The notes below the pieces were generated by a model. The model did no database searches and was not told where the DNA came from. It saw only the letters and a list, made by a program, of their open reading frames with translations. A DNA stretch of 64,000 bases from Patella vulgata (lineage: Eukaryota > Mollusca > Gastropoda > Patellidae): the NCBI RefSeq assembly GCF_932274485.2, contig NC_065886.2:32289501-32353500 (forward strand). Direction: 5' to 3'. Numbering within the stretch: the first letter of the stretch is position 1; every line of letters begins with the position of its first letter. A program made the position numbers and the translations under genes. Shown one piece after another: positions 11,071 through 21,377 of this stretch.

Positions 11071-11527
11071 CCCTAGAGTCTCGAAGTGGCTTCCGTACTA
11101 ACCTCTACATTCACATCTCCCATCATGTAAATTACAGTGATGTTTTTCGTGAGCGTGACAGTCGATCACAGCTAAACAATCACGGTTGCTGTCACAGACT
11201 CATAGAGCTTCTACCACCCATACAGCTGGAAATAAATAAAACATAATATTTATTATATAATTTTATTATTCTACAAACTTTAATTCTTACGATGGTTCAC
11301 TTACCATGAGGTCTCTTAACATGAGGTCTCGAGTTCGGTACCTTTATTAACCGAGATACATTCTCTGGTGTCCAGTATGATTTCCAGTGTCAGAGAAGGC
11401 GGACAGGTTTCTCCGGGTATTCAATTTTCACCACTAAAAGAACCTACCCTGAGTATAGAAAAAGTAGACAACTTGTCTCCGATATTTACTTACCTGCTAC
11501 GACGGCTACTAAAAACAACAATTTCAT

Positions 11528-12208
11528 TTTGACGATTTTCATACACGTACAAATTCGTATATATCACGCCTCCATTTCAACTGATTATTTATAGTATAAC
11601 ACAAATGTTCTTTGGTCTAATTTAAAATAAAAACTAGACCTAGTTTTCTTGTTAATCTGTTATTTTGCCGATCCTTTTAAACCAAAACCGCGGTCTATAC
11701 TATGGTGGCCTTTTAGTGCCATACGTTGATTTATACCCTTTTCTTGTAATATATACCTCATCTGAGAAATCGAATCGGAGCAGAACAGTAGGGCGTTAAA
11801 CCACATTATATTTCATCTGAGAAATCGCATTGAAAACTATGATAAATCAAACAAAAAAACATTAAAAACCATTCCTCCGCGGTGTAAACCTTTTCTCCCT
11901 GGTGTAAACCTTTTCTCTGAGGTATAAAGTTTTTTTTGACGTTAGAAACCTTTTTCTCCGCGGTGTCAACACTTTTCTCCGCGGTGGAAACCCTTTTCAT
12001 GGTTTTAGAATTTATCATAGTTTTCACTGCGATTTTTCATATGAGGTAAATTTCAAGAAAAGGGTATAAATCAACGCATGGCACTTGAAGGCCGCTGTAC
12101 TATATACACAGGATCTCAAATATCAAGAAAGTAGGCCCAGGGAGTTTATTTAAATCGTAAAATGGACCAAAGAACATACGAATTTATAAGTGTAAGAAAA
12201 TCATCGAA
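11528..12208. promoter_or_regulatory. Head-to-head region between genes C and E
   Basis: The left half keeps the promoter of gene C (TATAAATA on minus at 11586-11593). The right half has the AATGGACCAAAGAACA block near 12162-12177 but then jumps straight to ACGAATTTATAAG, so the TATA box and about 50 bp of core promoter present in gene A are missing on the E side. A MITE with an internal minisatellite (11698-12104) sits in the middle. Confidence 0.65.
11698..12104. mobile_element. MITE with about 50-bp inverted ends and an internal 21-bp minisatellite
   Basis: The left end reads TACTATGGTGGCC and the right end, reversed, TAGTACAGCGGCC; pairing continues through TGATTTATACCCTTTTCTTG. TA lies on each side (11696-11697, 12105-12106). 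The B/A promoter has the empty site (GGTCTATACACTGCATATC). The centre (11868-12000) is tandem copies of TCTCCGCGGTGTAAACCTTT. TA duplications suggest a Tc1/mariner-type MITE. An expanded copy lies between genes D and F. Confidence 0.7.
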
Positions 12209-12289
12209 ATGATTTTTTTTTTTAGTAGACGTCCTAGCGGGTAAAACAAATGTTACAAATTATTATTTCTTATAAATGTGAAACAATAT

Positions 12290-12620
12290 GGCGCTACGTC
12301 TCACAAACTAGGGCGTCTGGGATGTTTGATCCTAGGGTTTCCTCCTTTCCGTGTTCATGGTGTTAGTCGTGAAGGCACATTCTTTAGTTGCTTCTCACTA
12401 ACCAGGGGGGTCTCGGCTGTTTGATCCTAGAGTTTCTGTCTGTCCGTGTTCATGGTGTTAGTGGTAAAGACACATTCTCTAGTTGTTTCTTGCTAACTAG
12501 GATGTCCTGGATGTTTGATCCTATGGTGTCTTCCGGTCCGTGCTCATGGTGTTACTGGTGAAGGCACATTCTCTAGTTGTTTCTTGCTGACTAGCTAGGA
12601 TGTCCCGGGTTTTTCTTGCA
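12290..12620 (+). repeat. Intron-1 repeat in gene E, about three 110-bp units
   Basis: Same unit as at 1215-1360 (GATGTTTGATCCTAGGG, TTCATGGTGTTAGT, GGCACATTCT). Confidence 0.6.
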
Positions 12621-12718
12621 TTACTGTTTAACGCCCACTTCAACCCTATCGAGGGTTATATCGCAGACAAATTGTCTTATTTTACTATGCTCAGGCCACA
12701 CGCAAGGGTCTTTAGCAG

Positions 12719-12876
12719 ACTTGACAGTTGGAATTCGATATTAGAGTAGACCGTGGTACCACTGTCCGGGCAACATTTCCCTCGTAGCACACTGTATGGC
12801 GTATGCCCGCCTTCATTAGCCCAGTTCGAAGTAAAACAGTAGGACGTAAAACCCCATTTCATTTCATTTCATTTAT
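12719..12876 (+). repeat. SINE family 1, 3' fragment
   Basis: Contains CAGTTGGAATTCGATATTAG, CACTGTATGGCGTATGCCCG and a terminal repeat of ATTTC. The tRNA-like head is missing. Confidence 0.65.
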
Positions 12877-13084
12877 TTATGATTGCAATAGTATACAATG
12901 TACTTTATTATATTCCTGGCGAGATGAATTTATATAAGCTCCGTCATGTTTTCAGATCCCATAATTATATAGTGTACTTTTAAAATATGTAAATATTTAT
13001 TGAATAAATAGTGATCTTTTAGAGGCATTTAGTAACTGGATAGGGCAATAAACTATAAAAAATAGGCTACTTATGGAAGAACTA

Positions 13085-13170
13085 TTACTGGTTTATTTAG
13101 GCGACGTTTCGAAGAGTATTCTATCAACGTTGAGAGAATACCCTTCGAAACGTCGCCTAAATAAATTAAT
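13085..13170. repeat. Near-perfect hairpin with CGAAACGTC arms
   Basis: TTTATTTAGGCGACGTTTCG on the left is mirrored by CGAAACGTCGCCTAAATAAA on the right, with about 35 bp between the arms. The CGAAACG core resembles the ends of Penelope-like elements that carry hammerhead-ribozyme motifs; no CTGATGA box is present here. Confidence 0.5.
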
Positions 13171-13667
13171 AATTGTTCATTCATAAGTATGTGTTCTAGA
13201 ATAAATAGTGCCAGAAAAAAAGACAATCTCAACCCCTGATGTCCCGTGAGTTTGATCATCGGATGATTTGTTCCTGGGACGGTTGTGTTTAGAATGTTGG
13301 CGCCATGTTTCTAGGTATTGTCCAGTACCTGTCGTCAGTGGTGCAAGAGGTAGGAACATTGGCGTGCACGTACAGATGGGGAACAGCGACCAGAGAACTT
13401 ATATCGGTTAATACAGGGATAGAACCCGAGACCTTCTGATGAGTGAGACATCAGAAGAATTCAAGTTTGTAGAATAATTATATCTGAAGTGTTCTTTATT
13501 TTCAGCTGTATGGGTGGTAGAAGCTCAACGAGTCTGCCACAACAACCATCATTGTGCAACTGTGATCCATTGTCAAGCTCGCGAAGAACATCACTGTAAT
13601 CTACATGATGGAATATGTGAATGTACATGTTAGTACGGAAGCCACTCCATGACGCTAGGCTGGGAAA

Positions 13668-13965
13668 CGCGGTGGCTTAGTGAGTAAGGCGCTGCCTCGC
13701 TTGCTAACCAGGAGTTCCGGGCTGCGATCACAGTGTTGGCCAAGAAAGCACCACTGAATTTTCCTGCGTTGTTTCTCTGTTCGGTAAGTGCTAAAGGAAA
13801 CGACATAGGGCCTGGCAAGAGAGGACGTCTAGTCTTTCGGTTGAGCGAAAAACTGAGGCCCTATGCGAATGAAATTGAACCATATTATTATGTTGGTTCC
13901 GATGACATAAAATGAACTAGTTTGTAGAGAGTAGACCAAACCCAATCTCTCGTCTCTGTCTCTTA
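13668..13965 (+). repeat. tRNA-derived SINE (family 2) in intron 2 of gene E
   Basis: Head GCGGTGGCTTAGTGAGTAAG, body CCTGGCAAGAGAGGACGTC, tail GTCTCTGTCTCTTA. Same insertion point as in gene A. Confidence 0.7.
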
Positions 13966-14065
13966 GAAAGTCGTAAAGATCTACCGTTCAATTCGGTAGG
14001 TTTTGTAATTAAAGCTTGCATTCCGGTTACCACGCTAATTGACATATTAAACCTATATTTATATG

Positions 14066-14370
14066 TTATAATACAATAAAGACATGACTAAACCAATGTA
14101 TACTACAATAAAGACATGGCAAAACTAAAATACATTGCAATAAAGCCATGGTCAAACCAACGTATATTAAACCAATGTATATTACATTAAAGCCCTTGCC
14201 AAGCCCATTATATTACAATAAAGTCATGATCAAACCAATGTATATTACAGTAAAGCTATGGCGAAACCAATGTATATTATTATAAAGCCTTGGTCAAACC
14301 AATGTATATTACTGTAAACTCATGGACAAACTAACATGTATTATTATAAAGCCAATATGTATTACTTTCT
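14066..14370 (+). repeat. Intronic minisatellite in gene E
   Basis: About eight units of the 32-bp repeat with sense AATAAAG hexamers (TATTACAATAAAGTCATG). Confidence 0.75.
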
Positions 14371-14704
14371 AACTTGATTGTAAGTGATATCAAAACACGC
14401 TGAATGTAAGTGATATTAAAACATGCTGAATGTTAGTGATATCAAAATACGCTCAATCATATATGTAATTAATACTTCCTTGATTGGGAAGAAGTTTGCT
14501 GTGATATCACATTCGGCATGGCAGCGGATGTGATGCCTCATGTAGTAAATGTAATATCAAAATGTGTTTAATTTGTGTCTGGTATTTCATATTTCCAGAC
14601 CTCGCTTTTGGAGCCCCATCGCTACCTGTACTGATAATGACTTGTGTGAACATGTTGGAACACCAGGATGTCAACACGGTCATTGTCACTGTAATCATCA
14701 TTAA

Positions 14705-16815
14705 ACAATAACTCTATAAAACTTGTATGACGTTGTTTAGATTTTCAGCTGCATATTTCATTACACTGCTCACAAGTCATTGGCCAAACAAGTTAGTGAA
14801 ACCATATGATCCCGCTATTACTCGTATTTGACCAAGATATTTGGACATCAACAGATAAATGTCCGACCGTCTGAACAGGGCTTTAGGTATTTAGGAATTA
14901 TGTATATGATATGTAGAATTTGTTGTAATTATTTGTTGAATCCAGACATTTTTCCCCATTCATAACAGTGATAATAACAACTAGAACCAACCAAATAGAA
15001 AATAATGTAAGAATTTATACTTTTATTTTTCTGCAAATAAAACCGTCTTTTACCAAACGTGCCTGGAAGCAGATTGCTGTAATAAAATCAGAAATCAACC
15101 TGTGTTTAGATTTCTTCACTTTACAAACGTCAGTCATAAGAATCATGGCTTCCGTCAATAACATATTGGTCTTGGGCTCGATCCCGGTGTTCGCCAAGGC
15201 AGTGATTCGTGAGTTTCCAATCTGCCTGCTAGCCATGCAAAATAGAGGGCAGCTGAATTTATATAAGCTCCGGCTTGTTCTCAGTTCGAACCACCTCAAT
15301 CTATGCCACCTTACATTCTGATAGAAATGAAATGAAATGAAATGGGGTTTAACGTCCTACTGTTCTGTTCCGAACTGGGCTAATAAAGACGGGCATACGC
15401 CGTACATTGTGCCATGAGGGAAATTTGGCCCGGACAGCGGCACTATACGGCCTACTATTATATCGAATTCCAACTGTCAATGGATCTTTTACGTGCACTA
15501 TATACAAAGTTCCAATAAACACCCGATAAAGATGATAACGCGCCCTTGATTTAAGCGTAAAATGCCCAGGAAATCCACATGAAATTCTATCATTTGGCTT
15601 TTATCCGTAGACAATCGATAACAGTAGAATTAAATGAGAACCTTGTTGCACCCAATATCACAATCAAATAATTCTTGTGAGAATTTTGACTCCATGGAAA
15701 TACAAGTGAATGAAATTAGGATCACTTCCCTGCGAATGTAATGCGTGCCTCTAGACCGATCGACATCGCTTTTAGTCTAAATTTTGTTTGAATTATTAAA
15801 GATTTGAATAAAACTTTGATCTAGGGAAACGTGTTCGTGCAAAGTAAGGGGATAATAGAATGATATGAGACCAAAGATATTTTGGAGGTGCAGTTCTTTT
15901 TAAATGTCGGAATAATAAAGCTCCTCGCTTTATATGCGACTGATGTTTGAGCAGAACACGTTTAATTACTGATGCAATTGTCGTAATTCGACGTAGCAAA
16001 CAAAAAGTTAGCCGCTCGCGTCTTTTAAGTGGGCAAAATCTGTGTAAAGCTTCGGAGCTAATTGACGCCAACTTTCAGATAATTGAATGCTAGATTGGAA
16101 AAAAAAGAACAACATCAAAGTCGACCTGGGTATGAGGAATAATCTTCTGAATATGACATGGAATTTTTACATCGTATGAAATGTGTATTTTAGCTAGTTG
16201 AACAAACTGTGTCTGCTTGTTTTTTTGACAGAATCCATGTTTCTTTGGCTGGCGTCTGTAAAGTGAAGAAATCAAAATACAGGTTGGAGTCTGATTTTGT
16301 TGGCAATCTGCTTCCAGGCATGCCTGGTAAAAGACGGTTTTAATTGCAGAGAAAAGAAGAAAGAAAAAGTATAAATTCCTAACTTATTTTCTACTTAGTT
16401 GCTTCAAGTTGTTATTGATATGGGCGATGTAAAGATGTCTAAATTCCAATACCGGTAATAACTGGACCGTTTATAATTACAACAAATTCTAAATAGTAAT
16501 TCGCGAATAACTAAAGCCCTGTTCAGGCGGTCGGACGTGTATCTGGTGATATCCAAATTTGCTGTTCAAATATCGGCAATAACTTGGCCGCTTATAATTA
16601 CAGCAAATTCTACACTGTGTCTAATAATTTGGGAATGCCTAAAACATTCGGACATGTATCTTGCGATATCCAAATTTGTTGGTCATATATTGGTAATTAC
16701 GGGACAGTGTCTATTGTATAATGACAACAAGTTCTACATGATACATGTATACAATACTTGCTGAATATCTGGTGTTATATATTTATGTACAAGCGCAATT
16801 CTTGTGTATTTTCCA
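14705..16815. repeat. Spacer block S2 between tail-to-tail genes E and D
   Basis: Copy of S1 without its 6126-7430 insert. Its two ends are inverted copies: CCGACCGTCTGAACAGGGCT near 14865 and its mirror near 16520, and CTGGAAGCAGATTGC near 15063 and its mirror near 16305. No gene recognised; the 94-aa and 61-aa minus-strand ORFs in it are not supported. Confidence 0.7.
15324..15500 (-). repeat. SINE family 1, 3' fragment
   Basis: GAAATGAAATGGGGTTTAAC, then GACGGGCATACGCCGTAC and ATCGAATTCCAACTGTCAA; cut off before the tRNA-like head. Confidence 0.65.
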
Positions 16816-16993
16816 GCCCTTGTCGTCAGTGGTGCAAGAGGTAGGGACATTGGCGTGCACGTACGGATGAGGAACAGCGGCCAGAGAACTGATATCGGTT
16901 AATACAGGCATAGACCCCGAGACCTTCTGATGAGTGAGACATCAGAAGAATTCGGGTTTGTAGAATAATTATATTTGATGTGTTATTTATTTT

Positions 16994-17086
16994 GTCACAA
17001 CAACCATCATTGTGCATCTCTGATCGACTGTCACGCTCACGAAGAACATCACTGTAATCTACATGATGGGAGATGTGAATGTAGAG
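16994..17086 (+). pseudogene. Relic of exon 2 lying between genes E and D
   Basis: From CACAACAACCATCATTGTGC the sequence matches the last three quarters of exon 2 and encodes the five last cysteines of module 1 with a GTATGT donor. The 5' quarter, including acceptor and signal end, is gone. The DNA before it (16815-16990) matches the stretch before exon 2 of gene E. It has no exon 1 or exon 3 partner and is followed by the 3' flank of gene D, so it is the stump of a lost plus-strand copy. Confidence 0.7.
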
Positions 17087-17467
17087 GTATGTCCGGAGGC
17101 CCTAGGCAGAAGGTCTGACATTTGCATGGTCATATCCAACTAGGATATTCTCATTGCTTCAAAATGATGTCTCGTGATACTAAAAAGTAATTTCCTCCCA
17201 AGGGGCTGCCATCTTGTGAATCACATGAAATCTGAACATCATACAAAAACCACCAAAAATCACAATTTATAAGGAAATTAATCACTGATTTATTGACATA
17301 TAGCACAACGTTTCGACAAGTATTCCCATATCGTTTTCAAGCACAAAAATAAAAGTAAGAAAAAATAAAATGATCATGACCCAACTTGGATATTCTCATT
17401 GTTTCAAAATGATGTCTCGTGATACTAAAGTATTTTCCACTCTGGGGGCTGTTATTTTGGGTTTTTT

Positions 17468-18981
17468 TTAATTATGATTACAGTGACAGTGACTGTGTAG
17501 ACATCCTGGGGTTCCGCCATGTTCACACTGACAGTTAGACAAGTCATCATCAGTACAGGTACCTGGTGGGGCTCCAACAGCGCGGTCTGAAAAACATAAA
17601 ATACCAGATACAAATTAAATAGTACATTTTGATATTACCATTACTAGATAAGGCTTAACATCCACTTCCTCTCCGATGGTGATTTCACAGAAAACTTGTG
17701 ATATCGCAGAAACCTTACATAAAAGGATTGAACGTATTTTGATATAACTGTAGTACACTTTCATATCAAAGTAATATACTTTAGTTTGACTAAAGCTTAA
17801 TAGTAAAACACATTGGTTTGACCATGGCTTTATGGTAATACACATTGGTTTGACCATGGCTTTATGGTAATTCATATTGGTTTGACCATGTTTTTTTGTT
17901 GTAATATACATTGGATTGACCACGGCTTTATAGTAATATACGTTGCTTTGACAATGACTTTATTGTAATATACGTTAGTTTGACCATGTCTTTATTATAA
18001 TTTACGTTCTTTTGGCCATGGCTTTATTGTAATATCCGTGGGTTTGACCATGGCTTTATTGTAATATAACAGATAAATGTATGTTTAATACTTTAATCAA
18101 CGTATAAACAAAAATGCGTGGGGTGGGGCGTCCGCTCTACACAAACTAGTTCATTTCAAGTCATCGGGACCAACATATGGTTCAATTTTAATTCCGGTTA
18201 GCGAGCGCGTCAGCGTCTTACTCACTGAGTCACCGCGACCCCCCGCCGCCCCCCAACTAGCGTCATGAAGTAGCTTCCGTACTAACCTCTACATTCACAT
18301 CTCCCATCATGTAGATTACAGTGATGTTCTTCGTGAGCGTGACAGTCGATCACAGCTGCGCAATCACGGTCGCTGTCACAGACTCGTTGAGCTTCTACTA
18401 CCCATACAGCTGGAAATAAATAAAACATCATATTTATTATAAAATTATTCTACAAAATTATTCTACAAACTTCAATTCTTACGATGGTTCAATTGCCAGC
18501 AGGTCTCGGGTTCGATACCTTTCTTAACCGAAATACGTGCTCTGGTGTCCAAAATGGTTTCCACTGTCAAGAGTAGGCGGGCGTGCCGCTGTTCCTCATC
18601 GTTATGTGCACGCCAATATTTACACTGTTGGGCCATATATTTATGTAATAAATCCTCTTCATTGTCAAGTCGTTCTCTTGCACCACTGCCAAGACAGGAA
18701 ATTACATAATTACATAGGAACATTCTCAACGAACCTGATATCCCCTAGTTAGTGAGTAGACGCCATATTGAATGAGACAGCATGACACCAACGGGCTATA
18801 CACAACCGTCACAGAAACAAATCCGAGGATTGAAAACCCGGGACTTCATGAGTTCGTCGGGTTTATCCGGATACTCCATTTTCACCACTAAAAGCCCCTA
18901 AGCTGAGTATAGCAAAAGTAGACAACTTGTCTCCGATATTTACTTACCTGCTACGACGGCTACTAAAAACAACAATTTCAT
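17468..18981 (-). CDS. Gene D: secreted two-module Cys/His-rich protein, Cvsi-2-like (91 aa)
   Basis: Minus-strand exons: 18948-18981, 18287-18409 and 17468-17586, with GTAAGT and GTTAGT donors, AG acceptors and phase-1 introns. Residues 1-18 form the signal peptide. Cysteines lie at 22, 28, 34, 42, 49 and 51, and at 63, 71, 73, 81, 86 and 88, exactly as in gene A; the tail is HCHCNHN. Module 1 differs from gene A at about ten positions while exon 1 differs by one silent base. A TATAAATA box is at 19040-19047 and the GACCAAGGAACA block at 19060-19075. Unlike gene C, no AATAAA is seen just after the stop: the flank was altered there, so 3' processing may depend on another site. It shares its head region with pseudogene F. 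Function: secreted inhibitor or metal binder, inferred. Confidence 0.78.
17795..18070 (-). repeat. Intronic minisatellite in gene D
   Basis: About nine units of the 32-bp repeat (TTTGACCATGGCTTTATTGT and variants), sense AATAAA on the gene strand. Confidence 0.75.
18120..18252 (-). repeat. SINE family 2 in intron 2 of gene D, internally shortened
   Basis: Tail (TCATTTCAAGTCATCGGGACC, part) joined directly to the head (GTCTTACTCACTGAGTCACC); the middle of the element seen in gene C is absent. Confidence 0.6.
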
Positions 18982-20706
18982 TTTGATGATTTTCTTACAC
19001 GTACAAATTCTTATATATCACGTCTTCATTTCAACTGATTATTTATAGTAAAACACAAATGTTCCTTGGTCCATTTTAAAATAAAAACTAGACCCAGTTT
19101 TCTTGTTAATCTGTTATTTTGCCGATCCTTTTAAACCAAAACCGCGGTCTATACTATGGTGGCCTTTTAGTGCCATAGGTTGATTTATACCCTTTTCTTG
19201 TAATCTGATAAATCGCACTGAAAACTATGATAAATCAAACAAACAACACCGGTGTGAACTTTTTCTTCGCGCTGTAAACCTTTTCTCTGCGATATAAAAA
19301 AACCTTTTCTCTGCGGTATAAACCTTTTCTCCGCCGTGGAAACATTTTCTCCGCGATGTAGACCTTTTCTACGCGATATAAAGTTTTCTTCGCGGTGTAA
19401 ACCTTTTCTTCGCGTTGGAAACATTTTCTCTGCGGTGTTAACATTTTCTCTGCGGTGTAAACATTTGTAGCACCATAGGTCCTTTGTCTGACGTGGAGAG
19501 CGGGCGAGAAAACCGGTCGCCACATCCTACGTACGACCCATGCATCTTTTCTTGCTACATATTTCTGTAGCCTTGTGATCGTCTAGAATTTGTCTCTAGC
19601 TGTCTTTACTTCTGCTTCACGTTGTGTATTTACTTCTTCCAGTTTCTTAAGACGTTTGTCTTACCAGGAATAATAATGCATAGTTCGCTTCTACATTTTA
19701 TATAGCATATAACTGAATACAGGTATACAAGCATAGCACAAATTACAATAATATATAGCTAAAACCACTTCTCCACAATATCCAGCCTCTCGGCTGTCTA
19801 GGAACTCAGATGTACCCTCGATCTTTGGAATCTAATGCAAGTCTGACTTACAGGGTTCCCCGGTTTCTTTTAAAGGTAAATGAATATCATGCACAATAAC
19901 GCGTGATCATGGCCCTGAACTTGTGTAATTAACAAATTGATTGGTTACTTTAAATCAATCGATGCAATTAGAATAATTCCACTCACGTGTAATTCTGGTG
20001 GTAAATGAGTGACATATGTTTTCGATAAATAGCTCTTTTTTATGTGTCAACTGTCAATTACAGAATAAGTTGATCTAGTGCACACTATATATGTGAATAT
20101 GTTTGAAATTACTAACTTGCCAAAGATATTAATTAATGAAATATAAAGGCATCTTATTTCAAGAACAAAAATTCTAGCAATATTATTACACATTTTCTCT
20201 GCGGTGGAAACCTTTTCTCCACCGTAGATACCTTTTCTCCGTGGTTTAAATCCGTTCTCCGCGGTATAACCCTTAATTAATGAAATATAAAGGCATCTTA
20301 TTTCAAGAACAAAAATTCTAGCAATATTATTACACATTTTCTCTGCGGTGGAAACCTTTTCTCCGCGATGGAAAACTTTTCTCCACCGTAGATACCTTTT
20401 CTCCGTGGTTTAAATCCGTTCTCCGCGGTATAACCCTTTTTCCCGCGGTATAAAGTTTTCTCCGCGGTGTAAACCTTTTCTCCGCTGTATAAACCTTCCC
20501 TCCGCGATGTAAACCTTTCCTACGCGATGGAAACCTTTTCTCTGTAGTGGAAACCTTTTTCGTGGTTTTAGAATTTATCATAGCTTCTATTGAGATTTTT
20601 CATATGGCGTAAATTTAAAGAAATGGGTGTAAATCAAGGTATGGCCTTAAAAGGCCACCGTATTATATACACAGCATCTCAAATGATCAAGAAAGTAGGC
20701 CCAGAT
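18982..20706. promoter_or_regulatory. Head-to-head region between genes D and F
   Basis: The D side keeps a TATA box and the conserved block. On the F side sequence passes from GAAAGTAGGCCCAGAT straight into the last 20 nt of exon 1, so the whole core promoter and the start codon have been lost. The middle is filled by an expanded copy of the MITE. Confidence 0.6.
19152..20667. mobile_element. Expanded MITE copy with 21-bp minisatellites and an internal insert
   Basis: Same inverted ends and TA flanks (19150-19151, 20668-20669) as the C/E copy, but about 1.5 kb long. Minisatellite blocks (TCTCCGCGGTGTAAACCTTT and variants) lie at 19255-19475 and 20190-20560. The stretch 19480-20130 is unrelated AT-rich DNA. 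A roughly 143-bp segment starting TTAATTAATGAAATATAAAG (about 20130 and 20273) is tandemly duplicated. Confidence 0.65.
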
Positions 20707-20784
20707 TTAGTAGACGTCCTAGCAGGTAAATATATGTTACAAATTATTATTTCTTATAAATGTGACACAATATGGCGCTACGTC

Positions 20785-20900
20785 TCACTAACTAGGGGGT
20801 CTGGGATGTTTGATCCTAGAGTTTCTTCTTGTCCGTGTTTATGGTGTTAGTGGTGAAGACACATTCTCTAGTTGTTTCTCGCTAACTAGGATGTCCCGGG
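20785..20900 (+). repeat. Intron-1 repeat in gene F, one 110-bp unit
   Basis: Same unit as in genes A and E (GATGTTTGATCCTAGAG). Confidence 0.55.
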
Positions 20901-21092
20901 TTTTTCTTCTATTACTGTTTACCGCCCGTTTCCACCCTATCGGGGGTTATATCCCTCAACCATGTGCCACCAACCATGATTGTGCAACTGTGATCCACTG
21001 TCAAGCTCACGAAGAACATCGCTGTAATCTACATGATGGAAGATGTGAATATAGAGGATAGCACGAAAGCCACTCCATGACGCTAGGCAGGG

Positions 21093-21355
21093 AGACGCGG
21101 TGGCTCAGTGTGTAAAGCGCTGTCTCGCTCACTGACCAAGAAGTCCGGGATTCGATCACGGGGTTCTAAGTTCCGTACGTGGTACATGACACGACGGAGA
21201 GCCTGGCAAGATAGGATGTGTAATTGTTCAGTTGGAAAAACCGAGGCCCTGTGCGAAATGAAATTGAACCATATTATTATGTTGGTCCCGATGACATGAA
21301 ATAAACAAGTTTGTATAGAGTGGACCCCTAACCACGTCCCTCGTCTCTGTCTCTT
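21093..21355 (+). repeat. tRNA-derived SINE (family 2) in gene F
   Basis: Head GACGCGGTGGCTCAGTGTG, body CCTGGCAAGATAGGATGTG, tail CTCGTCTCTGTCTCTTA; orthologous to the copies in A and E. Confidence 0.65.
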
Positions 21356-21377
21356 AGGAAGTCGTTAAGATCTACCG

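Larger units (their letters stand above)
10246..11527 (-). pseudogene. Gene C: two-module secreted Cys-rich gene with an early stop
   Basis: Minus-strand exons: 11494-11527, 11103-11225 and 10246-10364, each the same length as in gene A. Exon 1 and all splice sites look sound. A TATAAATA box lies at 11586-11593 and the GACCAAAGAACA block near 11606-11620. In exon 2 the usual GCT CAA CGA is GCT CTA TGA, giving a stop at the signal cleavage site. Beyond it all six cysteines of module 1 and all six of module 2 (ending HCHCNHN) are preserved, so the lesion looks recent. An AATAAA follows the terminal TAA. Intron 2 carries a family-2 SINE and the 32-bp minisatellite. A sequencing error cannot be ruled out. 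Confidence 0.75.
12209..14704 (+). pseudogene. Gene E: decayed two-module copy
   Basis: The exon 1 relic at 12209-12240 is two bases shorter than the standard 34 nt and has lost the signal reading frame; its promoter lacks the TATA box. Exon 2 (13506-13628, 123 nt) is open, with six cysteines at the usual spacing, but ends in threonine instead of CR and splits its last codon as T rather than G. Exon 3 starts at 14599 and is one base short after GGAGCCCCATC relative to gene F, which shifts the frame before its cysteines. Intron 1 carries the 110-bp repeat, a family-1 SINE fragment and a hairpin; intron 2 carries a family-2 SINE and the minisatellite. It is tail to tail with gene D. Confidence 0.75.

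Noticed and set aside
15015-15299. Minus-strand ORF shared by spacers S2 and S3 (also 26574-26789, and related ORFs at 8147-8347 and 27499-27858)
   Set aside because: Shared only because the spacers are duplicated. Differences between copies include frame changes, and there is no recognisable domain.
19185-19525. Overlapping minus-strand ORFs with repeated RRKGLHRGEKV-like peptides (also 11806-12027 and 20330-20581)
   Set aside because: They are translations of the 21-bp minisatellite, which is a multiple of three and free of stops in several frames. No start context, splice sites or non-repeat sequence supports a protein.
20590-20850. 86-aa ORF containing the end of exon 1 of gene F
   Set aside because: Runs from MITE sequence through the exon relic and its donor into the intron; not a plausible replacement start, and it lacks a signal peptide.
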